Translations under genes and position numbers: made by a program | NCBI GenBank assembly: GCA_021782195.1 | Contig: JAJXVI010000096.1 | Coordinates: forward strand, 1-7,694 | Direction: 5' to 3' | Source: a bacterium | Lineage (GTDB): Bacteria; Vulcanimicrobiota; Xenobia; RGZZ01 | Length of the DNA: 7,694 nt | The notes under the pieces: model-generated | What the model was told of the DNA's origin: nothing | What the model saw: the letters and a program-made list of their open reading frames with translations, nothing else | Databases searched by the model: none | Part shown: positions 6,866-7,694 of the stretch, piece by piece | Layout: every line of letters starts with the position of its first letter | Position numbering within the stretch: the stretch's first letter is position 1

Positions 6866-7026
6866 TCGCCCCCCGGGCCGACCGCAGGCAGGAAGGATCT
6901 GGCCAGCTTCCCGGGACAAACCTCCCACAAATCGCGAATTAAGGAATTCCTCGATCCTTGACGAGAACGCGCGAAATCTGAATCCTTCACGATGGAGTCT
7001 ACATATTGGACACAGAGGGAGCTCTC
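6866..7026. other. Leader region of the LamG gene
   Basis: No gene is supported. The stretch becomes more A/T-rich from about 6920. TTGACG at 6958-6963 is a good -35-like hexamer, but the hexamer 17 bases on (AATCCT) matches a -10 box at only three positions, so no promoter is claimed. The separation from the upstream gene by a hairpin and this A/T-richer leader suggests independent transcription of the next gene. Confidence 0.35.
7016..7021 (+). promoter_or_regulatory. Shine-Dalgarno sequence of the LamG gene
   Basis: AGGGAG lies five bases before ATG 7027 and supports that start. Confidence 0.6.
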
Positions 7027-7694
7027 ATGACTATCTCTCGTTTGCCGATCCGCCCCCGGTGGTGGCAACTTCTCGTTCTGGCAATGGTCCTTTCCGCGAC
7101 CACCTGCTCGCGGGCATGGGCGGTACCCGCGGGGCTCGTGGCAGCCTGGAGCGGAAACGGCAACGCGAACGACGCGATGGGCATGGAGAACGGCACCTTC
7201 ACGGGCACCTACGTGAGCGGCCCCAGCGGTGGGCAGGCGTTTAACGGATCCTTCAACGCTCCCGATAGTTACCTTCCCACCGGAGGACAGGCGCGCACCC
7301 TGTCTTTCTGGTTCAACCTGCAGAGCGCACCCACTGTCGCCGGTCCCGGTGCGCCGGGCCTGCAGGTGGGATATGGCGTATGGGGGACCAACGAAGATTT
7401 CATGGCGGAACTCTCCAACCCTACCACGGGAGGTAGTGCAACGCAGCTCTCCTTCTCACAAGATGGGTGGATCTTCTACGGCACAACCGTCACCCTGCAG
7501 CAATGGAACTATGCCGCCATCACCTACGCGGGGAGCGGCGCAGGCAACACGCTTACCCTGTACCTGAACGGCACAGCGGTCGCTTCCAGTGCATACTCGC
7601 TCAATACGCTGGTCACCGGCAGCCCGGGAGGGTACGTCTGGGCCAACGGCGGTGGAGGCACAGCGTGGCTGTCAAACATCCGCGTCTACAATCA
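7027..7694 (+). CDS. Secreted LamG/concanavalin A-like domain protein, 3' end outside the window
   Basis: The frame from ATG 7027 runs without a stop to the right edge, giving 222 residues so far. A Sec signal peptide is clear: a basic start with R5, R9 and R11, a core WWQLLVLAMVLSATTC, and a cleavage site after A32 in SRAWAVP. Residues about 36-222 match the LamG/laminin G-like jelly roll of bacterial surface proteins: an opening strand GLVAAWSGNGNAND, then AFNGSF, then TLSFWFNL, then QQWNYAAITYAG, then LTLYLNGTAVASS, and a closing WLSNIRVYN. Such domains usually bind carbohydrate or protein and often precede further domains. The last strand falls at the window edge, so the protein may continue with repeats, a catalytic module or a sorting signal. 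The protein is exported, and its ligand is unknown. Confidence 0.9.
   Translation, partial: MTISRLPIRPRWWQLLVLAMVLSATTCSRAWAVPAGLVAAWSGNGNANDAMGMENGTFTGTYVSGPSGGQAFNGSFNAPDSYLPTGGQARTLSFWFNLQSAPTVAGPGAPGLQVGYGVWGTNEDFMAELSNPTTGGSATQLSFSQDGWIFYGTTVTLQQWNYAAITYAGSGAGNTLTLYLNGTAVASSAYSLNTLVTGSPGGYVWANGGGGTAWLSNIRVYN

Noticed and set aside
6958..6986. TTGACG with AATCCT as a promoter for the LamG gene
   Set aside because: The spacing is right, but the -10 hexamer matches at only three of six positions. It is too weak to claim.
1..7694. CRISPR arrays, tRNA or rRNA genes, insertion sequences, attachment sites
   Set aside because: I found no regular direct repeats, no cloverleaf with a conserved T-loop, no rRNA stretch, no transposase and no terminal inverted repeats by eye.

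Overview
The window reads as high-GC bacterial chromosome, with every supportable gene on the + strand and strong G/C preference at third codon positions. The gene families present are a SARP/BTAD regulator domain, a MoxR-like AAA+ ATPase paired with a VWA protein, a subtilase lipoprotein and a LamG-domain secreted protein. This mix would fit a Terrabacteria-type lineage such as Armatimonadota, Chloroflexota or a relative. That placement is an inference from gene content; no rRNA or other taxonomic marker is present.

Layout. (1) Positions 2-838 hold the C-terminal part of a transcriptional regulator: a winged helix followed by a BTAD tetratricopeptide-like domain. Its frame stays open to the left edge. 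(2) Positions 889-1293 hold a small secreted protein of unknown function. (3) Positions 1469-1663 encode a 64-residue membrane protein behind a very good Shine-Dalgarno sequence. (4) Positions 1712-3151 encode a MoxR-like ATPase and 3148-4869 a VWA-domain protein. They overlap by four bases (GTGA) and are almost certainly translated together. (5) Positions 5064-6818 encode a lipoprotein with a complete subtilisin-type catalytic set (D203, H217, N319, S402), followed by a strong hairpin at 6831-6865. (6) From 7027 to the right edge lies the 5' part of a secreted LamG/concanavalin-A-like protein, cut off by the window.

How they may work together. The ATPase and VWA protein form a chaperone-like pair of the magnesium chelatase I/D or RavA-ViaA type, in which the AAA+ ring drives remodelling and the VWA MIDAS binds a target. 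The small membrane protein 48 bases upstream could anchor or adapt the pair, but only position and spacing support this. The downstream protease and LamG protein act outside the cytoplasm and have their own leader regions, so a shared function with the ATPase pair is not shown.

Points most worth following up: the four-cysteine cluster in the ATPase, the unannotated small membrane protein beside it, the unusually close Asp-His spacing in the subtilase, and the 14-bp hairpin without a T-tract.
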